Assembly: GCA_050732575.1 (NCBI GenBank)
Contig: JBOHRF010000209.1
Span: 1 to 8,912, forward strand
From: JBBDWZ01 sp050732575
GTDB lineage: Bacteria; Gemmatimonadota; Gemmatimonadetes; Longimicrobiales; RSA9
Direction: 5' to 3'
DNA length: 8,912 bases
Each line of letters opens with the position of its first letter. The stretch's first letter is position 1. The position numbers were made by a program, and so were the translations under genes. The notes under the pieces were generated by a model. The model was not told the DNA's origin. It worked only from the letters and a program-made list of their open reading frames with translations, and searched no databases. Of this stretch, positions 1-6,187 are shown piece after piece.

Positions 1-789
1 ACCCTGAACCAGCCCGAGAGACAACCGCGGCCCGTGAATCACGAGGCGGGCGTTGAGTGGCGCCGAGGTCCTGGCCAATGACACGACGTCGCGGCTGCCG
101 TAAACAATGGAGGTATCCGCCTCACGCAGGAGTGCCTCCTCCAGCCCGGTCGTACCCCCGGGCCAATAGGTGACGTTGATGGCGCCCGCCAGCGCAGGAT
201 CGACTGCGGCGAGAGAGCGAGCGAAGAGGACGGGCAGCACGGGCTCCTCCAAGGCCGTCTTTCCGAACGCACCCGATTTCAGAAGCAGCGTCCGAATCAG
301 CGAAGTTACCGCCACGCCAGGCACGTTGCCGGCGAAAATGTGTGCCGCCAGCTGTGGCCCAACCGCCATGACCCGGCGCCGGGAATTCCCGTCAGGTACG
401 GGGCCCTCCAGCACTATCGGATCACCCAACTCAGAGGCAATCAACTCGAGTAGCGCGGGCTCGGTCCAGTCCTGGGCCATGCGCAGCAACACATGCCGTG
501 TCATGTCGATGGAGTAGCCAGTTGCCGCAGCAATCAAGGCCACGGCCTGTTCGAACGCATCATTATCAGGCTGACGCAAAAACGCAGTGGCGCATGCGAT
601 GGCGCGTACGCGTTGCTGCACGGTAATGGCACGCGCCGCGGCCGCCCGCGCGCGAACGCTGCGGCAGAGCTCACGCACCCGTTCTGCTGTCAGAGCCGGG
701 TAGCGGATGGCGACGTTATCGGAGAGTTCGCGGGTGATGAGCTCATCGCCTTGCGACAGGCCAGGCAGCCAGAATGCGTCGAAGGTCAT
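1..789 (-). CDS. luxC: LuxC-type acyl-CoA reductase, 3' end cut by window edge
   Basis: The frame is open from an ATG at 789 to base 1, giving the first 263 residues of a protein normally near 450-490. Family role: NADPH-dependent reduction of an acyl group carried on its own cysteine to the aldehyde, working with LuxE. The diagnostic stretch is the Rossmann-type segment at residues 152-179 (FAGNVPGVAVTSLIRTLLL), which matches the LuxC 'AGNVP' signature. It is followed by ADTSIVYGSRD (224-234) and LVIHGPRLSLGLV (249-261), which matches the usual GHG/H-K-LSFALV block. The acylated cysteine of the family should lie a few dozen residues further on, outside the window, so catalytic integrity cannot be judged. 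The ATG overlaps the luxE stop by 4 bp (ATGA), which settles the start and implies translational coupling. Being open-ended, the gene is easily missed by ORF scans. Family assignment is firm. The acyl substrate is unknown and no luciferase genes are visible. Confidence 0.87.
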   Translation of the reverse strand, partial: MTFDAFWLPGLSQGDELITRELSDNVAIRYPALTAERVRELCRSVRARAAAARAITVQQRVRAIACATAFLRQPDNDAFEQAVALIAAATGYSIDMTRHVLLRMAQDWTEPALLELIASELGDPIVLEGPVPDGNSRRRVMAVGPQLAAHIFAGNVPGVAVTSLIRTLLLKSGAFGKTALEEPVLPVLFARSLAAVDPALAGAINVTYWPGGTTGLEEALLREADTSIVYGSRDVVSLARTSAPLNARLVIHGPRLSLGLVQG

Positions 790-1916
790 GCGCGGCCGGC
801 CACTGCATCGAGCAGCAGGTCGAGCGCGATCGAACAGCCGCGCGGAACAGCGCCGGTTGCGCGTCCCAGCAACTCAATGCCTTCCGGGCCTACACGCCCC
901 AAGTCTTCGGTCTGAACGGCCAGCACGGAGAATAGGTTGGCCAGGTCGAAATGCTGGAGGATGCCCACTTCACCTTCGGCCACCGGTTGCAGCGTCTCGG
1001 GATGCACGGCGCGCGTGCGGACCCAGGGCGCGGATCGTTTGGTGCGACGGGTAGGCGCAGCCCGACCCAGCACATGTTCACGCCAGCTGGCATCGTAGAA
1101 CTGCGAGCACAGCTCGGTCATGCCGTATTCATTGATACAGGCGTGCCCCGGTACATTGAGGCAATCCTCGTATGCTTTGCGCAGTTCGGCTTCCGGCACA
1201 GAACGACTGCGACCCTTGTAGCCGCCCGTGTCCATCACCCGTGACCCGTCGGGCAACGCGAATCGCTGTCGCCGCGCACGCAGCGAGTCGAGCCAGTGCA
1301 CGAAGGCCCAACTGGTGCCCAACAACAACACGGGCGTCTGTCCATCGATCAACGCCGCCAGCGTCCGCTCCAGTCCAGCTTCATCGAGTCCGGTCCGCAC
1401 ATCCATGAAGCTGCCGGCGTTACTGCCCGCGCAATGTGTGGCCGCCTGTGTCACCATGTAGGAAAGTGATGAATCGGGCGCCTGCTCCGCGCTGGGTATG
1501 AGCGAAACAAACGCGAGTCGCGCAGCATCGGGCAGTACATAGGCGGAGAACAGGGGCAGCAACGCCTCTTCATAGACCGTTGCATCCCGAACGCGATGTT
1601 CGCCTCGCCGCTGCGTTCCCAATGTGGTGCCGCTGGTCCGGAACACGAGCGCAGCCGACTGTGCGTCGCCCGCCACCAGCGAAACTTCCTTGAAGGCAGC
1701 CGTGGGCACGGTTGGGATTTCCGCCCAGTGGGCAATGTGCGCGGGCGTGATCCCGCGCCGCACGCAGTAGGCGGCATACGGAGCATTGTGCTCGAACTGG
1801 TACTCGAATGTGTGGCGCGCGCTGATGTCGAACGCATCATCACGCATGGGCACATCCACAGGATGTTGGAAGATTTCGGTCAGTCGTGCCCGTAATGCTG
1901 CTGCCGATTCGGGCAT
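786..1916 (-). CDS. luxE: LuxE-type acyl-protein synthetase (acyl-activating enzyme)
   Basis: 376 residues, close to the roughly 370 of classical LuxE. The family activates a fatty acid with ATP to acyl-AMP, takes the acyl group onto a C-terminal cysteine, and hands it to LuxC for reduction. Motifs seen: the nucleotide-binding FRTSGTT at 92-98, GGYKGRS at 231-237, the adenylation signature NEYGMTEL at 262-269, and VQTEDLG at 334-340. Near the C-terminus is GRATGAVPRGCSIALDLLL, with Cys361 in the position expected for the acyl-accepting cysteine (Cys364 in Vibrio harveyi, from memory). The ATG at 1916 lies 4 bp after the stop of the DUF255 gene, with only a weak purine stretch (GTGAGC) as ribosome site, so coupling to the upstream gene is likely. 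The gene ends in ATGA shared with luxC. Cytoplasmic, with no signal peptide. Family assignment is strong. A role in light production is not supported; non-luminous bacteria also carry luxE-luxC pairs. Confidence 0.9.
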   Translation of the reverse strand: MPESAAALRARLTEIFQHPVDVPMRDDAFDISARHTFEYQFEHNAPYAAYCVRRGITPAHIAHWAEIPTVPTAAFKEVSLVAGDAQSAALVFRTSGTTLGTQRRGEHRVRDATVYEEALLPLFSAYVLPDAARLAFVSLIPSAEQAPDSSLSYMVTQAATHCAGSNAGSFMDVRTGLDEAGLERTLAALIDGQTPVLLLGTSWAFVHWLDSLRARRQRFALPDGSRVMDTGGYKGRSRSVPEAELRKAYEDCLNVPGHACINEYGMTELCSQFYDASWREHVLGRAAPTRRTKRSAPWVRTRAVHPETLQPVAEGEVGILQHFDLANLFSVLAVQTEDLGRVGPEGIELLGRATGAVPRGCSIALDLLLDAVAGRA

Positions 1917-1920
1917 GCAG

Positions 1921-3669
1921 TCAGCTCACGCTGGCCACGGCCTCAGGCAGCGCAGTCGGATCGGTGACGGGGATAGAACCGCCCCGCGGACCCACGACGT
2001 ACGCTGTGGCGGACCCGTGCAATGCGAAGTTCTGCGTGCCGACTCGACCGCCAGCTGGCAGCGGCCAAACCCGGCGCCCTGCAATTGGCACCACGAGCGC
2101 GGCCTCACGCAGAGAATCGGCCAGTTGGCCGCCGCCCACAATGAATATCTGAATCGGCGGCTCGAAGAATTCGTGCACCGCCAGCGCGAACCCGGAACCG
2201 CCAACGCTGTAGCGCCCAGCTGCTGGTGAAAGCAGGGCGAGGGTGCGCTCGGCCAGGGCGCGGTAGCTGCGTTCGCCGAGTGCGATTGTCAACTCGATCA
2301 GCAGGCGAGCGGTGTCCGCATTGGTGTCGAACGGACGATCGCGATAGCGCAGCACACCCACGTCGTGTGTGGTGCGGGTGCGATCGTAGAATCCGCCTTC
2401 ATCGGCCCAGAACGACTTTTCAATGGCAGCCGTGTGTGCGCGCGCCTGGGCCAGCAACTCACTGCGTCCCGTGGCTTGGGCGACCGCAACACAGGCACGA
2501 GCAACCTCCAGCACATCGATCAGCAAGTGCGGAAGCTGTGGCTCTGTGTTCGGCTCTCGATAGTGGTAGAAAAGCTGGTTGGGCGCCATCATCTGATCTT
2601 GCAATTGCCGCAATGCGCGCTCTGCAGCTTGCACCCAGGCGCGCTGTTCGAGCCGCGCACCCGCTTCGGCCAGGGCGCGAACCCACTGCGCGTTGGCACT
2701 GGTGTATAGTACCGTGTCCACGGCCGGCGCCGCCTGTCCGCCCCCCGCTCCGCCCTCATAGTATTGCGGGTCCGATGATTGGCTAGCCGACCAGAGGCCC
2801 TGCTCGAGAGCGAGCGTACCATCGACCCAGCTAACCAGGCGTTCTGCAATGGTGCGCCAATCGGCACGCCCAAATACGTGCGCAGCGGTTGCGTACGCGC
2901 GCAGCAAACCGGCATTGACGGTCAACAGTTTCTCGGTCTGCGGCTGCGTCCAGTCGGCGCCATGTGCGTAACGAAAGAAACCTCCAGCATCATCGTCCCA
3001 CAGCGCACCCGCAATCATGCCATCGAGCGTCTGGGTGGCGATGGTCGTGGCCGTGCCATTTTCATCGCCCGCTTTAACCATGAGCAGCTCGATGGCATCG
3101 GGTGTGGGATACTTGGGCGCCGTTCCAAAGCCGCCGTTGCGTGCATCGAAACTCTCCAGCAGCGCTGACCACACGTCGTCAGCGGCTTCTCGCCGTACAA
3201 TGCCGATTGATGAAACGCGACCGCGGGCCGCTTCGAGCGCCTTGCGGCGCCGCTCGACTTCGGCGCCCAGTTCTACGCGCCGCTCTGCCCAGGCGCTGCG
3301 CACGCCTTCCGCCACAGTGGCAAACTGCGCGGGATCTATGTAGGTGCCGGCCCACAATACTTCACCGGTAGGCGTGAGGAACGCATTGGTCGGCCAGCCC
3401 CCGGCTATGTAGCGATCGTGCACGTGCGGATACTGGTCTGCATCTACGCGAATGGGCACGAAATGCGTGTTGATCAACGCGATCAGTTGTTCGTCGGAAT
3501 AGGTGGTCTCATCCATCTGATGGCACCACTGGCACCAAACAGCCATGAGACAGAGCAAAACAGGTCGGTCGGCGGCGTCCGCTTCCGCGAACGCCTCCTT
3601 ACCCCACGTTCGCCAGTCGATTTCGTGCGCACGATTGGGGCGGGGTGAGAAGCGAAACGGTGACATCAT
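1921..3669 (-). CDS. Thioredoxin-fold DUF255 protein (YyaL/SPATA20-like), short form
   Basis: 582 residues with an N-terminal thioredoxin-like DUF255 domain (about 15-125) and a C-terminal alpha/alpha-barrel resembling six-hairpin glycosidases (about 160-560). Seen: IDWRTWGKEAFAEA at 17-30, the redox motif AVWCQWCHQM at 43-52 (CxxC = Cys46/Cys49), VPIRVDADQYP at 71-81, GGWPTNAFLTP at 90-100, AGTYIDP at 107-113, then GGFGTAPKYPTP at 179-190, the family's GGFGxAPKFP block, and DDDAGGFFRYAHGADW at 225-240. Known members run near 650-700 residues, so this is a compact version. It lacks the usual N-terminal 'SPYLLQHA' leader and has CQWC rather than the more common CHWC. The biochemical function of the family is unsettled. 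An in-frame TGA at 3678-3676 leaves only the two adjacent ATGs (3669, 3666) as starts, and no clear Shine-Dalgarno is present. No signal peptide, so cytoplasmic. First gene of a unit with luxE and luxC. A helper that keeps their acyl-carrying cysteines reduced is possible but is inference. Confidence 0.88.
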   Translation of the reverse strand: MMSPFRFSPRPNRAHEIDWRTWGKEAFAEADAADRPVLLCLMAVWCQWCHQMDETTYSDEQLIALINTHFVPIRVDADQYPHVHDRYIAGGWPTNAFLTPTGEVLWAGTYIDPAQFATVAEGVRSAWAERRVELGAEVERRRKALEAARGRVSSIGIVRREAADDVWSALLESFDARNGGFGTAPKYPTPDAIELLMVKAGDENGTATTIATQTLDGMIAGALWDDDAGGFFRYAHGADWTQPQTEKLLTVNAGLLRAYATAAHVFGRADWRTIAERLVSWVDGTLALEQGLWSASQSSDPQYYEGGAGGGQAAPAVDTVLYTSANAQWVRALAEAGARLEQRAWVQAAERALRQLQDQMMAPNQLFYHYREPNTEPQLPHLLIDVLEVARACVAVAQATGRSELLAQARAHTAAIEKSFWADEGGFYDRTRTTHDVGVLRYRDRPFDTNADTARLLIELTIALGERSYRALAERTLALLSPAAGRYSVGGSGFALAVHEFFEPPIQIFIVGGGQLADSLREAALVVPIAGRRVWPLPAGGRVGTQNFALHGSATAYVVGPRGGSIPVTDPTALPEAVASVS

Positions 3670-3815
3670 TCGAGGTCAGACGTTCGGGGACCAAGCACAG
3701 GAATACTCGAATAACAATACCCGCTGGGGCGCGCGGTGGCTAGCCTGGGCCAGCAGCGACGCGTGGCGTTGCGTGTCACGCGTCACACGTCACACGTCAC
3801 ACGTCACGCCATGCG
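3670..3815. promoter_or_regulatory. Intergenic spacer, probable promoter region of the DUF255-luxE-luxC unit
   Basis: This 146-bp gap is one of only two in the window longer than about 15 bp between genes. It separates two tightly packed gene blocks, so it is where a promoter and perhaps a terminator are expected. A markedly AT-rich patch (about 3700-3722, minus strand GTATTGTTATTCGAGTATTC) stands out in GC-rich surroundings and sits 31-53 bp upstream of the DUF255 ATG. I could not fit convincing -35/-10 hexamers or a sigma-54 -24/-12 element, and no hairpin followed by a T run is clear. The call rests on position and composition only. Confidence 0.35.
3775..3809. repeat. Tandem 7-bp repeat, five copies of GTCACRC
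   Basis: Read on the plus strand the copies are GTCACGC, GTCACAC, GTCACAC, GTCACAC, GTCACGC, back to back, with a further partial copy (GTCACTC) at 3815 after a 5-bp break. The array lies 6 bp beyond the DUF4390 stop, inside the spacer. The first copies also form an interrupted dyad, GTGTCACGCGTCACAC (3773-3788), whose arms pair except for one symmetric C/C mismatch. It could be a slippage-prone microsatellite, a protein-binding array, or neutral intergenic repeat DNA. The sequence shows the repeat directly; function is unknown. Confidence 0.9.
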
Positions 3816-4451
3816 TCACTCGGCACGCTTGACTCGAAAACGGCCGGTCTTGAGGTCGAGTGTCCGCGTGGGCAGGGACAGTCCGCGGATCAAGAGACGT
3901 TTGGCGCCTTCACCAATGGCGTCCAGAACGGAGCGATCGCCCGAGACGGCAGGCCGCAATTCACCCTGCAACCAGCGTTCGAGTTCTTCCAGATCGGAGA
4001 GTGACAGCGTCTCCACTTCGATGTTGGCCGTGAAATAGAAGTTGCCGGCACCAAAGGGGCGCAAACCGAACGTGCGCGGTGCTTCGAGTGCCGAGCGTGC
4101 GTCCTGATAGCTGCTCAGGCCGCGGACGATGCTGGGACTGCCGCGCGTGCGCAATGAATACGTTTTGGCCAGCGGGTCATACGAGAGCGCCGCATTCCAG
4201 GTTTCCGAGCCCCTGAGTTCATCGAGCAATTGATCCTGCCAGAGTTCTACGCGAATGCGAACGCGCAGCGGCAAACCGGATTGCACGGCTTCCTGCAACT
4301 CGGGGTGTTCGAAGACACCATCGAGCCGCAGTGATGCGCGATGGCCGATGGCGGTATCCACCACGAGCGCAGGCGCCGGCTTTTGCGCAGGCACGCCATG
4401 GGCCGCCATAAACAGCGTGGCTCCGAGCAGGCAGGTGACACGCGTAATCAA
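3816..4451 (-). CDS. Secreted DUF4390-like protein
   Basis: 211 residues from a TTG at 4451. The N-terminus MITRVTCLLGATLFMAAHGVPAQ is a compact signal peptide with probable cleavage after VPA (residue 22), so the product is exported. The mature part resembles DUF4390: an LRLDGVFEHPELQEAVQSGLP segment (41-61) leading into RVRIRVELW (64-71), then SYDPLAKTYSL (90-100) and a terminal beta-rich region around FYFTANIEVETLSL (138-151). In proteobacteria DUF4390 genes sit next to ntrY/ntrX-like two-component genes (known from genome context). Here too a sigma-54 regulator and a kinase are in the same gene string, which supports the assignment. Start choice: a longer reading from a TTG at 4517 adds 22 residues ahead of the signal peptide and overlaps the previous gene by 70 bp. 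The 4451 TTG gives a 4-bp TTGA overlap with the barrel-gene stop, and no ATG or GTG precedes the signal peptide in frame. Molecular function of the family is unknown. Confidence 0.68.
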   Translation of the reverse strand: MITRVTCLLGATLFMAAHGVPAQKPAPALVVDTAIGHRASLRLDGVFEHPELQEAVQSGLPLRVRIRVELWQDQLLDELRGSETWNAALSYDPLAKTYSLRTRGSPSIVRGLSSYQDARSALEAPRTFGLRPFGAGNFYFTANIEVETLSLSDLEELERWLQGELRPAVSGDRSVLDAIGEGAKRLLIRGLSLPTRTLDLKTGRFRVKRAE

Positions 4452-6187
4452 ATGCGCGGTCCGAGACGCAGGAAGAAGTTCATGGGCTGGCCGCGACCGG
4501 AGAGCGGCACCGCCCAATACAGGCCGACCGGTCCCAGGCGCACACCGAAACCGCCATCGGCGGCAAAGTCATCGTTGCCGCCACCGCGTCCGTCGCGCGC
4601 CTCGGCTTCGTTCCAGGCGCGGCCCGCATCAAAGAACAACGCGAAGCGCACCTGCTGCAGCAGACCGAGCTGGTCGACGGCGGTGTTGCGCAGGCCGCGC
4701 AGGAACTTGAAGTCCGTTTGATACTCGAGTTGAACCAACGCGGCGCGATCGCAGCCATAGTAGGGTTGATACCTGATGCCGGCGCGCACAACCGCCTGGT
4801 TTTGGGCAGCGCAGTCGAAACGGTTCATGGCAAAGCCGGGCAACGATCCTTCGCCGCCCAGCACGTGTTGTCGTTGCGCAGGTAGAGCGGCGCCGTTGAG
4901 CGAGCCGGTAGCGAGCGCGCGCACGGCCAGTTGGCTGCTTCTGCCGGTGCGCGCGTAACGACGCAAATCCAGCGTGCTATTCCAGAATCGGCGCGGAGCA
5001 TTCAACGTGGCCGAGTCGAGGTAAACCCGCAGCGAGCCGCCCAACCCGCGTTCTAGCGAAGCGCGCAGCAACCAGCCGTGGGAGGCATCGGATGCGGAAT
5101 TTCGGCTGTCGTAGCTACTCTCAGCAGTGAGCGAGCGCAGGTATCCCTCGGCCACCAGCGGCTGCATGCGCCAGCCGTGATCACTGTCCAGGACCGAAAA
5201 CGGCTCGCGCGCAGTGACGCTGGCATTGCGTTCATCCGAATAGATGAGGGCGGCGCTCCAGGGCAGCGTGGCGGGATCAAAGCCCAGGTACACGGTCCAG
5301 CCCTGTCGTTCGAAATGATCGCGGTAGTCGCGATGCAGGATGAAACTGGCCAGCGAGTTTTCACGATCCGACAAGCCCCCCAACTCGATGGGCGCAATCT
5401 CCGAGAACACGCGCATCCCGACCCGCAACGAGTGCCGGCCCCCGAGGTATTGCTCCGCGCGCAGCGCGTAACCCAGATCGTGAGCAGCAAGGCGCGCACC
5501 CGTGCCCGTGCGGTAAATGCCGAGCGCTTCAACCACGCTCGGGTTGGAGCGACCCAGGGTAATGCGCGGGCCAGCCAGGATGGGCAGTCCTTCAACACGG
5601 TTGTAGCCGCGGCGCGCGCTGACCACCAGGTCGGTGCGCCCAAAATCGAACTCGCGACCGGCCGACAGTTCGGACGGTGCGCGCCGCTCCACCCGCACCA
5701 ACAGCCCGTCTTGCAACTGATACGCAAAACCACCGCGGTAGACGCGAATGCCCTGGCCCACACGTGCACTGTCGGGTCCGGTTACGGTTCCGCCAATCAC
5801 GACCACGAAACCCTCGATCTGGGCACCGGCCAGCAAGCGCAGGTCACCATGCAGAACCAGCACATTGCCGCGCACGCGTCCGGCGATCTCGAGCAGTCCG
5901 TCCAGCAATGCCAGGTCGCCAATGATCTCGCTGGCTGCCGAGACACGCGAATCACCATTCAGCCGAATGGTGCCCGGGCGATTGTACAGATCGAGCGCTT
6001 CGCGGATTACGGAATCGGTGAGCTCACGTGGAGCCTGCGCTTGGACAACAGCGGGGAGGGAAAAAACCGTAAGGAAAACCGTAAGCAACAACGTAAGCAA
6101 CAACGTAAGCAACGACGTAAGCAACGACGTAAGAAACGACGTAAGAAACAAAGGAAGTAGACGCGGAGTGGAGGGGCGGTGTTTCAT
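4448..6187 (-). CDS. Outer-membrane barrel protein, Omp85-like C-terminus with N-terminal beta-repeat domain
   Basis: 579 residues. A very long signal peptide (1 to about 52) has a hydrophobic core of seven xxLT tetrapeptides (13-40) and ends SLPAVVQAQA. Next is a short repeat region (about 73-135, e.g. GNVLVLHGDLRLLAGAQIEG) with the alternating small/hydrophobic pattern of bactofilin-like beta-helices. From about 175 to the end there are amphipathic strands typical of a barrel. GGEGSLPGF (444-452) looks like the loop-6 motif of Omp85/surface-antigen barrels (usually G..(V/L)RG(F/Y)), followed by FALFFDAGRAWNEA (515-528) and a terminal strand NFFLRLGPRI. No POTRA domains are evident, so BamA itself is unlikely. 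An Omp85-like transporter, lipase-linked barrel relative or other surface-antigen protein fits better. The only two cysteines, 459 and 479, flank loop 6. The start ATG overlaps the regulator stop (ATGA) and the end overlaps the DUF4390 start, so it is translated with both. Substrate unknown. Confidence 0.72.
   Translation of the reverse strand: MKHRPSTPRLLPLFLTSFLTSLLTSLLTLLLTLLLTVFLTVFSLPAVVQAQAPRELTDSVIREALDLYNRPGTIRLNGDSRVSAASEIIGDLALLDGLLEIAGRVRGNVLVLHGDLRLLAGAQIEGFVVVIGGTVTGPDSARVGQGIRVYRGGFAYQLQDGLLVRVERRAPSELSAGREFDFGRTDLVVSARRGYNRVEGLPILAGPRITLGRSNPSVVEALGIYRTGTGARLAAHDLGYALRAEQYLGGRHSLRVGMRVFSEIAPIELGGLSDRENSLASFILHRDYRDHFERQGWTVYLGFDPATLPWSAALIYSDERNASVTAREPFSVLDSDHGWRMQPLVAEGYLRSLTAESSYDSRNSASDASHGWLLRASLERGLGGSLRVYLDSATLNAPRRFWNSTLDLRRYARTGRSSQLAVRALATGSLNGAALPAQRQHVLGGEGSLPGFAMNRFDCAAQNQAVVRAGIRYQPYYGCDRAALVQLEYQTDFKFLRGLRNTAVDQLGLLQQVRFALFFDAGRAWNEAEARDGRGGGNDDFAADGGFGVRLGPVGLYWAVPLSGRGQPMNFFLRLGPRI
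6068..6151. repeat. 12-bp tandem repeat, seven copies, inside a signal-peptide coding region
   Basis: Plus-strand units all begin CGTAAG: CGTAAGGAAAAC, then CGTAAGCAACAA twice, CGTAAGCAACGA twice, CGTAAGAAACGA and CGTAAGAAACAA, contiguous over 84 bp. Read on the coding (minus) strand each unit is four codons, encoding LFLT, SFLT, SLLT, SLLT, LLLT, LLLT, VFLT (residues 13-40 of the barrel protein). The period is a multiple of three, so gain or loss of a unit keeps the frame but changes the length of the signal-peptide core by four residues. Differences between units are mostly at first and second codon positions and keep hydrophobicity or serine. Confidence 0.95.

Noticed and set aside
39..272. 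Minus-strand open frame near the left edge
   Set aside because: It lies in another frame within the luxC coding region and has a low-complexity proline/arginine/serine composition.
1..1916. A bioluminescence operon
   Set aside because: luxE and luxC homologues are present, but no luxA, luxB or luxD is visible. The gene order and the DUF255 neighbour differ from luminous operons.
3723..3770. Rho-independent terminator after the DUF4390 gene
   Set aside because: Only a weak CGCTG...CAGCG stem with a large loop and a short GGC/GCC pair is found, followed by a mixed AT-rich stretch rather than a T run.
6068..6151. CRISPR array
   Set aside because: The repeats are contiguous 12-mers without spacers and lie in frame within a coding sequence.
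5078..6160. Long plus-strand open frame (360 codons) opposite the barrel gene
   Set aside because: It is antisense to a gene with clear motifs. Its C-terminal part is the reverse reading of the 12-bp repeat (lysine/arginine/glutamine-rich), and it shows no recognisable domain. Such frames are common opposite GC-rich genes.
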